The notes under the pieces were generated by a model that did not search any database, was not told the origin of the DNA, and saw nothing but the letters and a program-made list of their open reading frames with translations. Below are positions 8,763 through 15,661 of a stretch of 64,000 nt of DNA, one piece after another (position 1 is the first letter of the stretch; each line of letters starts with the position of its first letter). The translations under genes and the position numbers were made by a program. The DNA comes from UBA11740 sp049273695 (GTDB lineage: Bacteria; Acidobacteriota; Blastocatellia; Pyrinomonadales; Pyrinomonadaceae), in contig JBASRE010000042.1 in assembly GCA_049273695.1 (NCBI GenBank), forward strand, positions 372,001 through 436,000, given 5' to 3'.

Positions 8763-10691
8763 TTAGTCGTCCTCCCTGACTAAGGCCATGCAGGCTGTGT
8801 CGTCGCCGCGAGCAAGAGTGTCACCAGCGATCACGCCATCACCAGCGATTACTCCGTCGCCCGCGATCACGCCATCACCGGCGATCACTCCGTCGCCAGC
8901 GATCACTCCGTCACCGGCGATCACACCATTCCCAAATAGAATCGTCGCGCTGCAGAAAATGGTGCCGTCTCCGGCAATCACTCCATCGCTTGTCATAACG
9001 TTCTGGCCGTATCCCATGCCGCCAGTCATCATCGTCGTGTCACCGGCGATAACCCCATTGTTTATAGCCACGCCGTCGTTCATGAGAGCGCCTCGGCGGT
9101 AGATGTTCTGAAACTGAAAAATCAGCGGTGTGCCAACGCCGTACGTTTGGCCCAACAGCACTCCACGAGACCAACTAAAGGTGTAGCCGCCAATGGTGGT
9201 GTAGGGATCAGGAGCCGCGCCCGTGAGTAAGGGCGCACCCAACTGAGTCGTGTTTAGCAAATCCGTACGCACCAGGCGCACGATTTTTGCTGCTCCTTCT
9301 ATATTTACCTCTCCCATCCCTTGTTCGAACGTATTGGCGCCGGCCAGAGGTTGGGCGGTGTACATAAGGATTGCCTTAACCAGATTTGGAGTGAGCTTCG
9401 GATTAGCCTGAAGCAGAAGGGCAGCGGCCCCCGCCACTATCGGCGCGGCCATTGAGGTACCACTCATCCGCATCATTTTGCGCGCAGGATCGCTGCTGAC
9501 CCCGGCGTCGAGTTCCGGATGCTCGCTTACCAGCATGTTGTTTGGTGATTCTGCACCGACGATTTTGTTGCCGGGCGCGACGATATCCGGCTTGATCAAG
9601 TTGTCGTAGTGCTTCACGCCGTAAACGTCTGTCCACGAACTGCGTGTTGGTCCGCGTGAGCTAAAAGTAGTGATCGTGTCGTCGTGACGTGAATCAGTGC
9701 CGTAGCTGTTCGAAGCACCTACCGTCAATGCCGCGGGCTCGATCCCCGGTGAGTGAATCTGTCCGTATACCTTGCGCCCGAGATCATCAGTGCCATTGTT
9801 TCCGGCCGCGGCTACTACAACGATGCCTGCGTCCACGAGCTTGCGCACGGCTTTGCAGATTGGATCGGATAAGTAGGAATCCACGGCCGGAGCGCCGAGG
9901 CTCAGATTGGCGACACGAATGTTGTATTGGGCGCGATTACTCATCACCCAATTGAGGCCTTTCAAAAGTCCCGACGTAGTACCGGTGCCGTTCGCGCTTA
10001 ACACACGCACGTCGAGCAGGTTTGCATTTGAAGCCACACCCGAATAGGCGCCGCTTGCCACACTATCGTTACCGGCAGCAAGCGAAGCTACATGAGTGCC
10101 GTGACCAAAAGGATCGTCGGTGCGGTTCTCACCCGTGAAGTCCTTGTTAGCGACGACGCGGATGTTGTTGGCTGTCCCGGAGAACGATTTATGAGTGTCG
10201 TAGATGCCCGAATCCAGAATGGCGATTCCGACGCCGCTGCCATTTAGTTCCGGCGTCAAAGGCAAACCAGTGCGCGCGGCATCTGCTCCCGTGGTCGTCG
10301 TTACATGGCCCATCGTAGCGGTGGGCCGATCGGGAGATACATACAGGATGCCCGGCAGGTTCAGGAGTTGTGTCAACGAGGTGGCCGGAAGCCTGACCGC
10401 AATCATATCGAAGTTGCCGAACTCTGCGGTTATCTGTCCGCCGATTAAGGCAATTAACGTTCTGAGAGTAAGACTGAGAGGCCCATTAAGCTGGATGATA
10501 ACGTCGTGCCGAGCGCTCGAAGGATTCAGCAGTAAGTTGCTCAGGTCGCCAGACACTTTGACGGAACTGACGATCTGATTGAGGTTCAATAACTGAGCTT
10601 GCGCCCGGGGAAGCGGAGTCGTAAAAGCCAGGGTGGCTAAGATTACGAAGTGCGAGATGAGCCTCGCGCGTTTGAGCCGGAATCTAACCAC
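8763..10691 (-). CDS. Secreted subtilisin-like (S8) serine peptidase with GDGVIA-repeat tail
   Basis: An exported serine protease of 642 residues. The start is the GTG at 10691, 10 bases from an AAGGAGG site at 10702-10708; upstream codons in the same frame have no such support. A signal segment (HFVILATLAFTTPLPRAQAQ) and a propeptide precede the catalytic domain. The triad is intact: Asp in AILDSGI (about 160), His in FGHGTHVASLAAG (about 197), Ser in MSGTSMAAP (about 410), with the oxyanion Asn in AAAGNNG. The last 120 residues contain six consecutive GDGVIA units and scattered GVIAGD copies, a possible beta-solenoid or surface-binding tail. The substrate is unknown. Confidence 0.88.
   Translation of the reverse strand: MVRFRLKRARLISHFVILATLAFTTPLPRAQAQLLNLNQIVSSVKVSGDLSNLLLNPSSARHDVIIQLNGPLSLTLRTLIALIGGQITAEFGNFDMIAVRLPATSLTQLLNLPGILYVSPDRPTATMGHVTTTTGADAARTGLPLTPELNGSGVGIAILDSGIYDTHKSFSGTANNIRVVANKDFTGENRTDDPFGHGTHVASLAAGNDSVASGAYSGVASNANLLDVRVLSANGTGTTSGLLKGLNWVMSNRAQYNIRVANLSLGAPAVDSYLSDPICKAVRKLVDAGIVVVAAAGNNGTDDLGRKVYGQIHSPGIEPAALTVGASNSYGTDSRHDDTITTFSSRGPTRSSWTDVYGVKHYDNLIKPDIVAPGNKIVGAESPNNMLVSEHPELDAGVSSDPARKMMRMSGTSMAAPIVAGAAALLLQANPKLTPNLVKAILMYTAQPLAGANTFEQGMGEVNIEGAAKIVRLVRTDLLNTTQLGAPLLTGAAPDPYTTIGGYTFSWSRGVLLGQTYGVGTPLIFQFQNIYRRGALMNDGVAINNGVIAGDTTMMTGGMGYGQNVMTSDGVIAGDGTIFCSATILFGNGVIAGDGVIAGDGVIAGDGVIAGDGVIAGDGVIAGDTLARGDDTACMALVREDD
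8822..8930. repeat. 18-bp tandem repeat inside the S8 peptidase gene
   Basis: Six contiguous units close to GATCACGCCATCACCAGC encode GDGVIA repeats at the protein's C-terminus. Units differ mainly at third codon positions, so the protein repeat is conserved while the DNA drifts. Copy number could change by slippage. Confidence 0.85.
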
Positions 10692-10917
10692 GTTGGGGGA
10701 ACCTCCTTCAGACTGCAAGAAGAGGAAAGTAAAGCGCGGGGGCACCTACGCGCGGAGCAACGATCGTGCCGCTTACTCGATTGCGACGATCGCGCTTTTT
10801 TCTGCCGAAAAGCGATCGAGAGTTTTAAGCTGGCGCTCGGGAGCAGTCATCGTGAATGACCGTCCGGTCAGGCTGAATTGTCAGGTTGACGGATTCGCGA
10901 AAGGATCGGCGAGTGTA

Positions 10918-11316
10918 ATGGTCGAGCACTTTGTGAGTAGTCTTTCCCGGAAAGTTGGAAAGAATATCACCGCTGTCTCATCGGCTACGCTGAAGAAGCT
11001 CCAGGATTATTCCTGGCCGGGAAATGTCAGAGAGTTGGCGAATGTTATTGAACGTGGAGTGATCAATGCACAGGGGCAAGTCCTGCATGTCGTTGATCGA
11101 TTCGAGCAGGCGCCGACGCCGCAGCTAAACGGCGCCTCCAGAACTCTCGACGAGATTGAAAAGGAATACATCACGCGCATCCTGGCTGACACTGCCTGGA
11201 AAGTTGAAGGCCCAAACGGCGCCGCAAAAATCCTCGGTCTCAACCCAAGCACCCTGCGTACGAGGATGGTGAAGCTCGGGATACAGAAGAGCGCACACAA
11301 CTCTGCGAAGGGATAA
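10918..11316 (+). pseudogene. Remnant of an NtrC-type sigma54 activator (C-terminal part only)
   Basis: The frame encodes the end of a sigma54-dependent activator: the tail of the AAA+ domain (MVEHFVSSLSRKVGKN, then DYSWPGNVRELANVIERG) and a Fis-type DNA-binding domain (NGAAKILGLNPSTLRTRMVK). The receiver domain, Walker A, GAFTGA loop and Walker B are all missing. The frame can be extended upstream to 10633, but that part runs antisense into the S8 gene and does not look like protein. An ATG at 10918 could yield a 132-residue DNA-binding fragment, but loss of the 5' two thirds of a regulator gene is more likely. Nothing recognisable lies in 10692-10917. Confidence 0.7.
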
Positions 11317-11336
11317 CGGTCGTTTCTCACCGATCC

Positions 11337-11607
11337 GGCTTTGCCTCAAAAGTCTGAAAGTGCATGGTCTGAAGGTCCGCCTGTCATTTACACCGGGCTT
11401 CAGCCCGGTGATCCACAGCCGCTAAGGCAAAGGAACCGTTTCAACGGTTTCTCCAGGTGCAGACGCAACTGGATTATGATCATGCTCTCGGTTCGTTGAG
11501 AAGTGGAAACCGTTAAAACGGTTTCACGGATCTCTCCCTTCAAAGATCACCGGGCTGAAGCCCGGTGTGAAAGAGAGACTTGGAACTCTCTGACTTTTGG
11601 GCCAAGC
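11337..11607 (+). mobile_element. MITE-like palindromic element, copy A
   Basis: This copy begins with the terminal motif GGCTTTGCCTCAAAAGTC (11337-11354) and ends with a decayed inverse of it. Inside are four palindromes: CACCGGGCTTCAGCCCGGTG, AACCGTTTCAACGGTT, GAAACCGTTAAAACGGTTTC and CACCGGGCTGAAGCCCGGTG. It matches copies at 40340, 41855 (inverted) and 45670. It has no coding capacity. The rest of 11608-11894 holds short hairpins but no gene. Confidence 0.8.
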
Positions 11608-11894
11608 TCCACCTTCGAGTCTTTATCTTTGTCTGATCGACGATCCTGGCCGCGGGATATCAAAGAACCGCGGAATGCCGCGGCCCTGAAAGTGATTTCT
11701 AAAGTATTGCCTGAGCTTCGTTCTGGTCTTCAACCTCCACCATCACACCACTTAGACTCACGGTAAGGAAACCGCGAGCTCGGTGCACACCGTTTGCTAA
11801 AGCCACAGTGAATCTTCGGATCAGTTTTCCTTAGCTTCTCCCGTTGGCGGGAGCAAGGTCCAATTCAGAAGAGATTCACCCCAGGAGTCTTAAC

Positions 11895-12185
11895 GTGATT
11901 GTAAGCACAACCCAAATCAATGTGGCGCCCGAAAACCGCCGTGAACTGTTTCAGACCATCCTGCCCTTGCTTGAGCCGATAAGGCACAAGGAAGGGTGCG
12001 TCGCATGTCGCTGCTATGTGGAACTGACTGATGAGAATGCGGCCATGCTAATCAGCGAGTGGGAGGCAGAGGCGGATTGGGAGAACTACCTTGACTCTTC
12101 CGATTGCGCCGTTTTGCAGGGAGCCCTTAACGCGCTCGCGAATCCAGGGAACATCGACTTCAAATTGCTGGGAAAGATTGGATGA
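11895..12185 (+). CDS. ABM-superfamily (antibiotic biosynthesis monooxygenase-like) protein
   Basis: A 96-residue protein of the dimeric alpha/beta-barrel type. The start is the GTG at 11895, seven bases after an AGGAG site; an earlier in-frame ATG at 11844 lacks one. The signature features are INVAPENRRELFQTILPLLEPIRHKEGCVACRCYVE followed by MLISEWEAEADWENYLDS. Relatives include small quinol oxygenases and many uncharacterised stress proteins, and the catalytic role cannot be fixed. It lies 70 bases upstream of the sensor kinase gene on the same strand and could belong to that regulatory cluster. Confidence 0.7.
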   Translation: MIVSTTQINVAPENRRELFQTILPLLEPIRHKEGCVACRCYVELTDENAAMLISEWEAEADWENYLDSSDCAVLQGALNALANPGNIDFKLLGKIG

Positions 12186-12255
12186 ACTTAAGGTTCGCCA
12201 CTAACCGCGTGCAGAACTAATTGAAGGCACGATAGCAGTCAAGACGTAGGACACT

Positions 12256-13380
12256 ATGTCGGAGACAATTGCACAAACTGTGATCGCCCGCGAACTTGAA
12301 GCTCCGCTTCATCGCCTTCCCGCAGAGGCTGCGCTGTTTGTACGCGGCGAAGTCGACGGCGATGTATTTCTGCGAAGAATTGTCGACACGTGCGCGGCGG
12401 GTGTCGCGGTTCTGGATGAACTCGGGACGCTGCTCTATGTAAGTCCCGCGTGGGGTCCATTAGTGGAGCAGGATGATGGTGGAGAGTCTCCGCATGCGAA
12501 GAGCAGCTTTCTGGGAATCGGTAAGTCTTCTGCCGAAGGGTTCCATGCGCTGGCCGAGAACATTCAGGGGATTCTCGAAGGCCGCGAACGCGAATTTCAC
12601 AAAGAATATTCAGTTGCCGGCAACGACGGGCCGGTGTGGTTCCTGATGCACGCGGCACGGCTCGACCTGCCTGGAACTAATCGCTTTCGCGTTCTGCTAA
12701 CTCGTGAGGATGTCACCCGGCACAGACTGGCAGAGGAAGCTCTCCGCAACCTCGGTGGCCGGCTAATCAACGCTCAGGAAGAGGAACGCAGTCGAGTTGC
12801 CAGAGAACTGCACGACGATCTGAATCAGCAAGTCGCGATCATGTCGATCGAACTTGAACAGCTTCGGCGGAAGATACCTGCGGGCCTTCAGGACTTAAGC
12901 GCGCTTGTCAGCGGACTCGGGGCAAAGGCCCAGGAAATATCTTCAGAGATTCATCGCCTCTCATATCAATTACACCCGGCCAAGCTCGATCATCTGGGAC
13001 TCGCCGCTGCGCTCAAAAGCCTTTGCGACGAACTGTCCGCACGCTGCGAGATCAAGATCGAGTTTCAGCAGAATGGTTTTCCGGCCCCGTTGTCCAGGGA
13101 AGTTACGTTATGCGTCTTTCGGATAGCCCAGGAATCATTACAACACGTGACCCGGCACAGCGGGGCACATGGGGCGCAGGTTGTCTTAAGAAAAAACTCA
13201 ACGGGAGTGCACCTGCGCGTCTCGGATACTGGATGCGGATTCGATATGCAATCTTCAAGAACAAAAAATGGGCTTGGGTTTATCAGCATGAGAGAGAGGC
13301 TGCGCCTGGTGGGCGGGAGAATCTCAATTCGATCCCAACCCTTCATCGGCACGCAAATCGACATTGTGGTTCCAATCTGA
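12256..13380 (+). CDS. NarX/DesK-type sensor histidine kinase with PAS domain
   Basis: A 374-residue cytoplasmic sensor kinase without membrane segments. Residues 35-155 form a PAS-like sensing domain. The HisKA_3 dimerisation domain (about 160-250) carries the phosphoacceptor His186 in ERSRVARELHDDLNQQ. The ATPase domain (about 270-374) has G1 (SDTGCGFD) and G2 (GLGFISMRERL). The N-box reads ESLQHVTRHSGA, with His297 where this family normally has Asn, so ATP/Mg binding could be altered. A response regulator of the matching LuxR class starts 59 bases downstream. The signal is unknown. Confidence 0.88.
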   Translation: MSETIAQTVIARELEAPLHRLPAEAALFVRGEVDGDVFLRRIVDTCAAGVAVLDELGTLLYVSPAWGPLVEQDDGGESPHAKSSFLGIGKSSAEGFHALAENIQGILEGREREFHKEYSVAGNDGPVWFLMHAARLDLPGTNRFRVLLTREDVTRHRLAEEALRNLGGRLINAQEEERSRVARELHDDLNQQVAIMSIELEQLRRKIPAGLQDLSALVSGLGAKAQEISSEIHRLSYQLHPAKLDHLGLAAALKSLCDELSARCEIKIEFQQNGFPAPLSREVTLCVFRIAQESLQHVTRHSGAHGAQVVLRKNSTGVHLRVSDTGCGFDMQSSRTKNGLGFISMRERLRLVGGRISIRSQPFIGTQIDIVVPI

Positions 13381-13439
13381 AGTGGCTGCCTTTAAGGCAG
13401 AGCCGAGTTGCTCAGTTCTATTGAATAGGGAGAAAAGAT

Positions 13440-14084
13440 ATGAAACGCCCCCGGATAATACTGGCTGACGACCACGTGCTATTACTGGATGCAATCAAGA
13501 ATCTGCTGGGACCAGACTTCGAAGTCGTGGGCACCTTTACTGATGGTCGAGCCCTGCTTAACGGCGCTGCCGAACTAAACCCTGATGTCGTCGTGCTTGA
13601 TATCAACATGCCGAACATGAACGGCTTGAATGCCGGCCAGCGCCTGAAGCAAGTGCTACCGCGAGTCAAACTGGTTTTTCTGACGATGAATCTGGACGCC
13701 GACATGGCCGCGGAGGCTTTTCGGCTGGGGGCTTCGGCTTACGTGGTGAAAAACTCAGCCGCGACCGAGTTGATTCAGGCAATCCGGCTGGCCCTGGTGG
13801 GCCGAACTTACCTGACTCCGTTAATCCCCCAGGGCGAAGTGCCCGGGTCCTTCTTTCATCAGGTGGAACGAAACAAGAACCCCAACCACCTCACGCTGCG
13901 TCAAAAGGAAGTTCTTCAATTGCTGGTGGAAGGACGTTCGATGAAGGAAGTGGCTTATATGTTAGACGTCACTCCGCGTACCGTAGCCTTTCACAAGTAC
14001 AGCATGATGGAACAACTTCACCTCCATAGCAGTGCGGATTTAATCCGGTTTGCGATCAACAACTCGCTGGTGGCCACGGTCTAA
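13440..14084 (+). CDS. LuxR/NarL-family response regulator
   Basis: A 214-residue two-domain regulator and the likely partner of the kinase just upstream. The receiver domain (1-125) has the acidic pocket (LADDH) and phosphoacceptor Asp54 in VVLDINMP. The C-terminal helix-turn-helix (about 145-210) reads LTLRQKEVLQLLVEGRSMKE followed by VAYMLDVTPRTVAFHKYSMM, typical of NarL-type DNA binding. AGGGAG precedes the ATG. Nothing in the sequence identifies its target genes. Confidence 0.9.
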   Translation: MKRPRIILADDHVLLLDAIKNLLGPDFEVVGTFTDGRALLNGAAELNPDVVVLDINMPNMNGLNAGQRLKQVLPRVKLVFLTMNLDADMAAEAFRLGASAYVVKNSAATELIQAIRLALVGRTYLTPLIPQGEVPGSFFHQVERNKNPNHLTLRQKEVLQLLVEGRSMKEVAYMLDVTPRTVAFHKYSMMEQLHLHSSADLIRFAINNSLVATV

Positions 14085-14117
14085 GGCCGACGCGTTGATT
14101 GGTTTTGCCTTGAATGA

Positions 14118-14376
14118 AGCGCGCGGAGCGCGCGACAGCATAAAGCCCGGGGCGTGAGCCCCGGGAATCAGGGCCAAGAATTACCAGCCCGCGGAGCGGG
14201 CGACAGATCTCATGATGGCCATTTTCACCGCGAGTGAATTCATTTTGTTTTCAGGAGATCGAAACAGGAATAATAAGTGTTAGCGGCTGTCGCCCGCTCC
14301 GCGGGCTGGGCACCATTTGCAATTCGATCCTGGGGCTTACGCCCCAGGCTTTATGCTACCACCCGCTCCGCGGGCT
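14118..14376. repeat. Foldback element: two 90-bp copies in inverted orientation
   Basis: The arm at 14118-14206 and the arm at 14287-14376 are related as inverse complements over about 90 bases. Each holds a pair of GC palindromes: CCCGCGGAGCGGG-type blocks and a GGGGCGTGAGCCCC-type block. The 80-base centre is unrelated. The transcript could fold into one long hairpin. It fills most of the gap between the two response regulator genes. Confidence 0.75.
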
Positions 14377-14540
14377 CCCGCTCCTCATCATCCCACTGTC
14401 ACTTTTGACAGTATTTTCCGCCGAGTCTTTAAAATAGGATTCCACATTGCCAAGCCAGACTTCTGGGCAAGTGGCTTCCTTTATTTACACGAAGACCCTC
14501 AGCCGGATCATTAAGGCGACAATTTGAAGGAGAAGACGAC

Positions 14541-14954
14541 TTGACGCGTGCACGCATTCTGTTGGCCGACGATCACAAAGCGATGCGTGAGCGGGTGATT
14601 AGCCTATTGCAGGACGAATTCGAGGTAGTTGGGGCGGTCGAGGATGGTCGCGCCCTAATGGAGGCTGAGCTGACGATGCAACCCGATGTCTGCGTCGTTG
14701 ATATCTCGATGCCTGAGCTCTGCGGTCTCGACGCCGCCGCGCAACTACACGCGCGTGGCTCGAAAACGAAAGTCGTGGTGCTGACCGTTTACGACGATGC
14801 TGATTTTCTGGAAGCCGCGTTAACGAGCGGGGCGTCAGGGTATGTTGTTAAAAGCCGAATGACGTCGGATTTGTGCATGGCCATCCACGAGGCTCTGGCC
14901 GGTCGCGTATTCATCTCGCCTTCACCAGGGCTGAACGCGATGCGAACAACCTGA
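14541..14954 (+). CDS. Receiver-only response regulator, possibly truncated
   Basis: A 137-residue protein resembling the receiver domain of the regulator at 13440 (ILLADDHKAMRERVISLLQD; phosphoacceptor Asp54 in VVDISMPEL; conserved Lys in SGYVVKSR). It starts with TTG, with AAGGAGAA upstream. Unlike its neighbour it has no helix-turn-helix: the similarity stops at GRVFISP and the frame ends after eleven more residues. The distal island junction lies only 33 bases after the stop, so the DNA-binding half may have been lost when the island inserted. A genuine single-domain receiver is the alternative. Confidence 0.75.
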   Translation: MTRARILLADDHKAMRERVISLLQDEFEVVGAVEDGRALMEAELTMQPDVCVVDISMPELCGLDAAAQLHARGSKTKVVVLTVYDDADFLEAALTSGASGYVVKSRMTSDLCMAIHEALAGRVFISPSPGLNAMRTT

Positions 14955-14986
14955 AGATTAGCACAACAATTAGTGTTTGAATTTAC

Positions 14987-15012
14987 TTGATTGAGCAGAG
15001 GGGGATCGAACC
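14987..15012. other. Outer att-like duplicate of the tRNA-Ala 3' end
   Basis: This 26-base stretch matches the tRNA-Ala 3' end and flank (23301-23326) at 24 of 26 positions, in the same orientation. The differences are at the fourth and sixth bases. It lacks the rest of the tRNA and is read here as an old attachment-site remnant. Confidence 0.65.
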
Positions 15013-15082
15013 TTTTGCAAGACAAACTGAGAAACCGAAACTCAGCCGCTCAGCCGCCGCTGTTTATTCTCGCAACCGGCAG

Positions 15083-15502
15083 TCAGGAAACCAGATTATG
15101 TCTAATCAGATATTCCCGGCCCTTTGGTCGGAGTGAATACCGTTCAACGCCACCGATACTCCACGCGCTGAGGTAATCGGTTTCAGTCAGCTGGGCCAAA
15201 CGAAAATCTACCACGCCGAAATCGATACTCAGCTTCTTTGAAAGGTATGATGCGGCAGGTTCGCTGGTGAGGGCTACTTCCTTCAATATGCGGATGTCGG
15301 CTTCATCAAGCTCAGGATGGTGCGTATATCCATCAAGCTGCTTTTGAAGTCTAAGTGTTTGAGCTTTCGCTTCCCGCAAATCATCTCTAAGAATCAGGTT
15401 GTCTGTCTTGAGGGCATCATTCTCAGCCTCAACCGCGGCTAACTTCTCCCGCAGTTCACCCGAAAGCGGAACGTCTCGAAACAGATCAGTAAGCCAGCCC
15501 AT
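15083..15502 (-). CDS. Coiled-coil/winged-helix protein of unknown function
   Basis: A 139-residue protein. Residues 14-58 form a heptad-patterned coiled coil (LREKLAAVEAENDALKTDNL and onwards). Residues 65-139 look like a winged helix (DEADIRILKEVALTSEPAAS, then YLSKKLSIDFGVVDFRLAQL and RYSLRPKGREYLIRHNLV). It is the only gene between two tRNA-Ala end duplicates (14987 and 15598), so it sits in its own small insert beside the larger island. A possible promoter (TTAATT-17-TATACC on the minus strand) ends about 15 bases before the ATG. It could be a DNA-binding regulator or small defence component; both are inferences. Confidence 0.65.
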   Translation of the reverse strand: MGWLTDLFRDVPLSGELREKLAAVEAENDALKTDNLILRDDLREAKAQTLRLQKQLDGYTHHPELDEADIRILKEVALTSEPAASYLSKKLSIDFGVVDFRLAQLTETDYLSAWSIGGVERYSLRPKGREYLIRHNLVS

Positions 15503-15597
15503 AATGTTAAGTCGAGAGGTATAATCGGGGCAGGAACGGCAATTAACTTTGTATCACACCGGATAAGTTATCCGCCAGATTCTTATTGAAAATTTTA

Positions 15598-15623
15598 TTG
15601 GTGGAGCAGAGGGGGATCGAACC
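15598..15623. other. Inner att-like duplicate of the tRNA-Ala 3' end
   Basis: Identical over 26 bases to 23301-23326, which spans the CCA end, acceptor strand and part of the T arm of tRNA-Ala. Similarity stops abruptly on the right. This is the pattern left when an element integrates by site-specific recombination at a tRNA 3' end, so the two copies delimit an insert of about 7.7 kb. Confidence 0.8.
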
Positions 15624-15661
15624 GGCAGCTTTGCCAGATGCGACTTTCACCCTTCCAAGTT

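Noticed and set aside
8788..9102. Repeat array resembling a CRISPR
   Set aside because: Units are only 18 bases, contiguous without spacers, and encode GDGVIA in the frame of the protease.
11503..11766. Plus-strand frame of 87 codons
   Set aside because: Its first part is inside MITE copy A and the rest shows no protein-like pattern or ribosome site.
15598..15623. Possible second tRNA gene
   Set aside because: Only the acceptor and part of the T arm are present, so no cloverleaf can form; read as an attachment-site copy.
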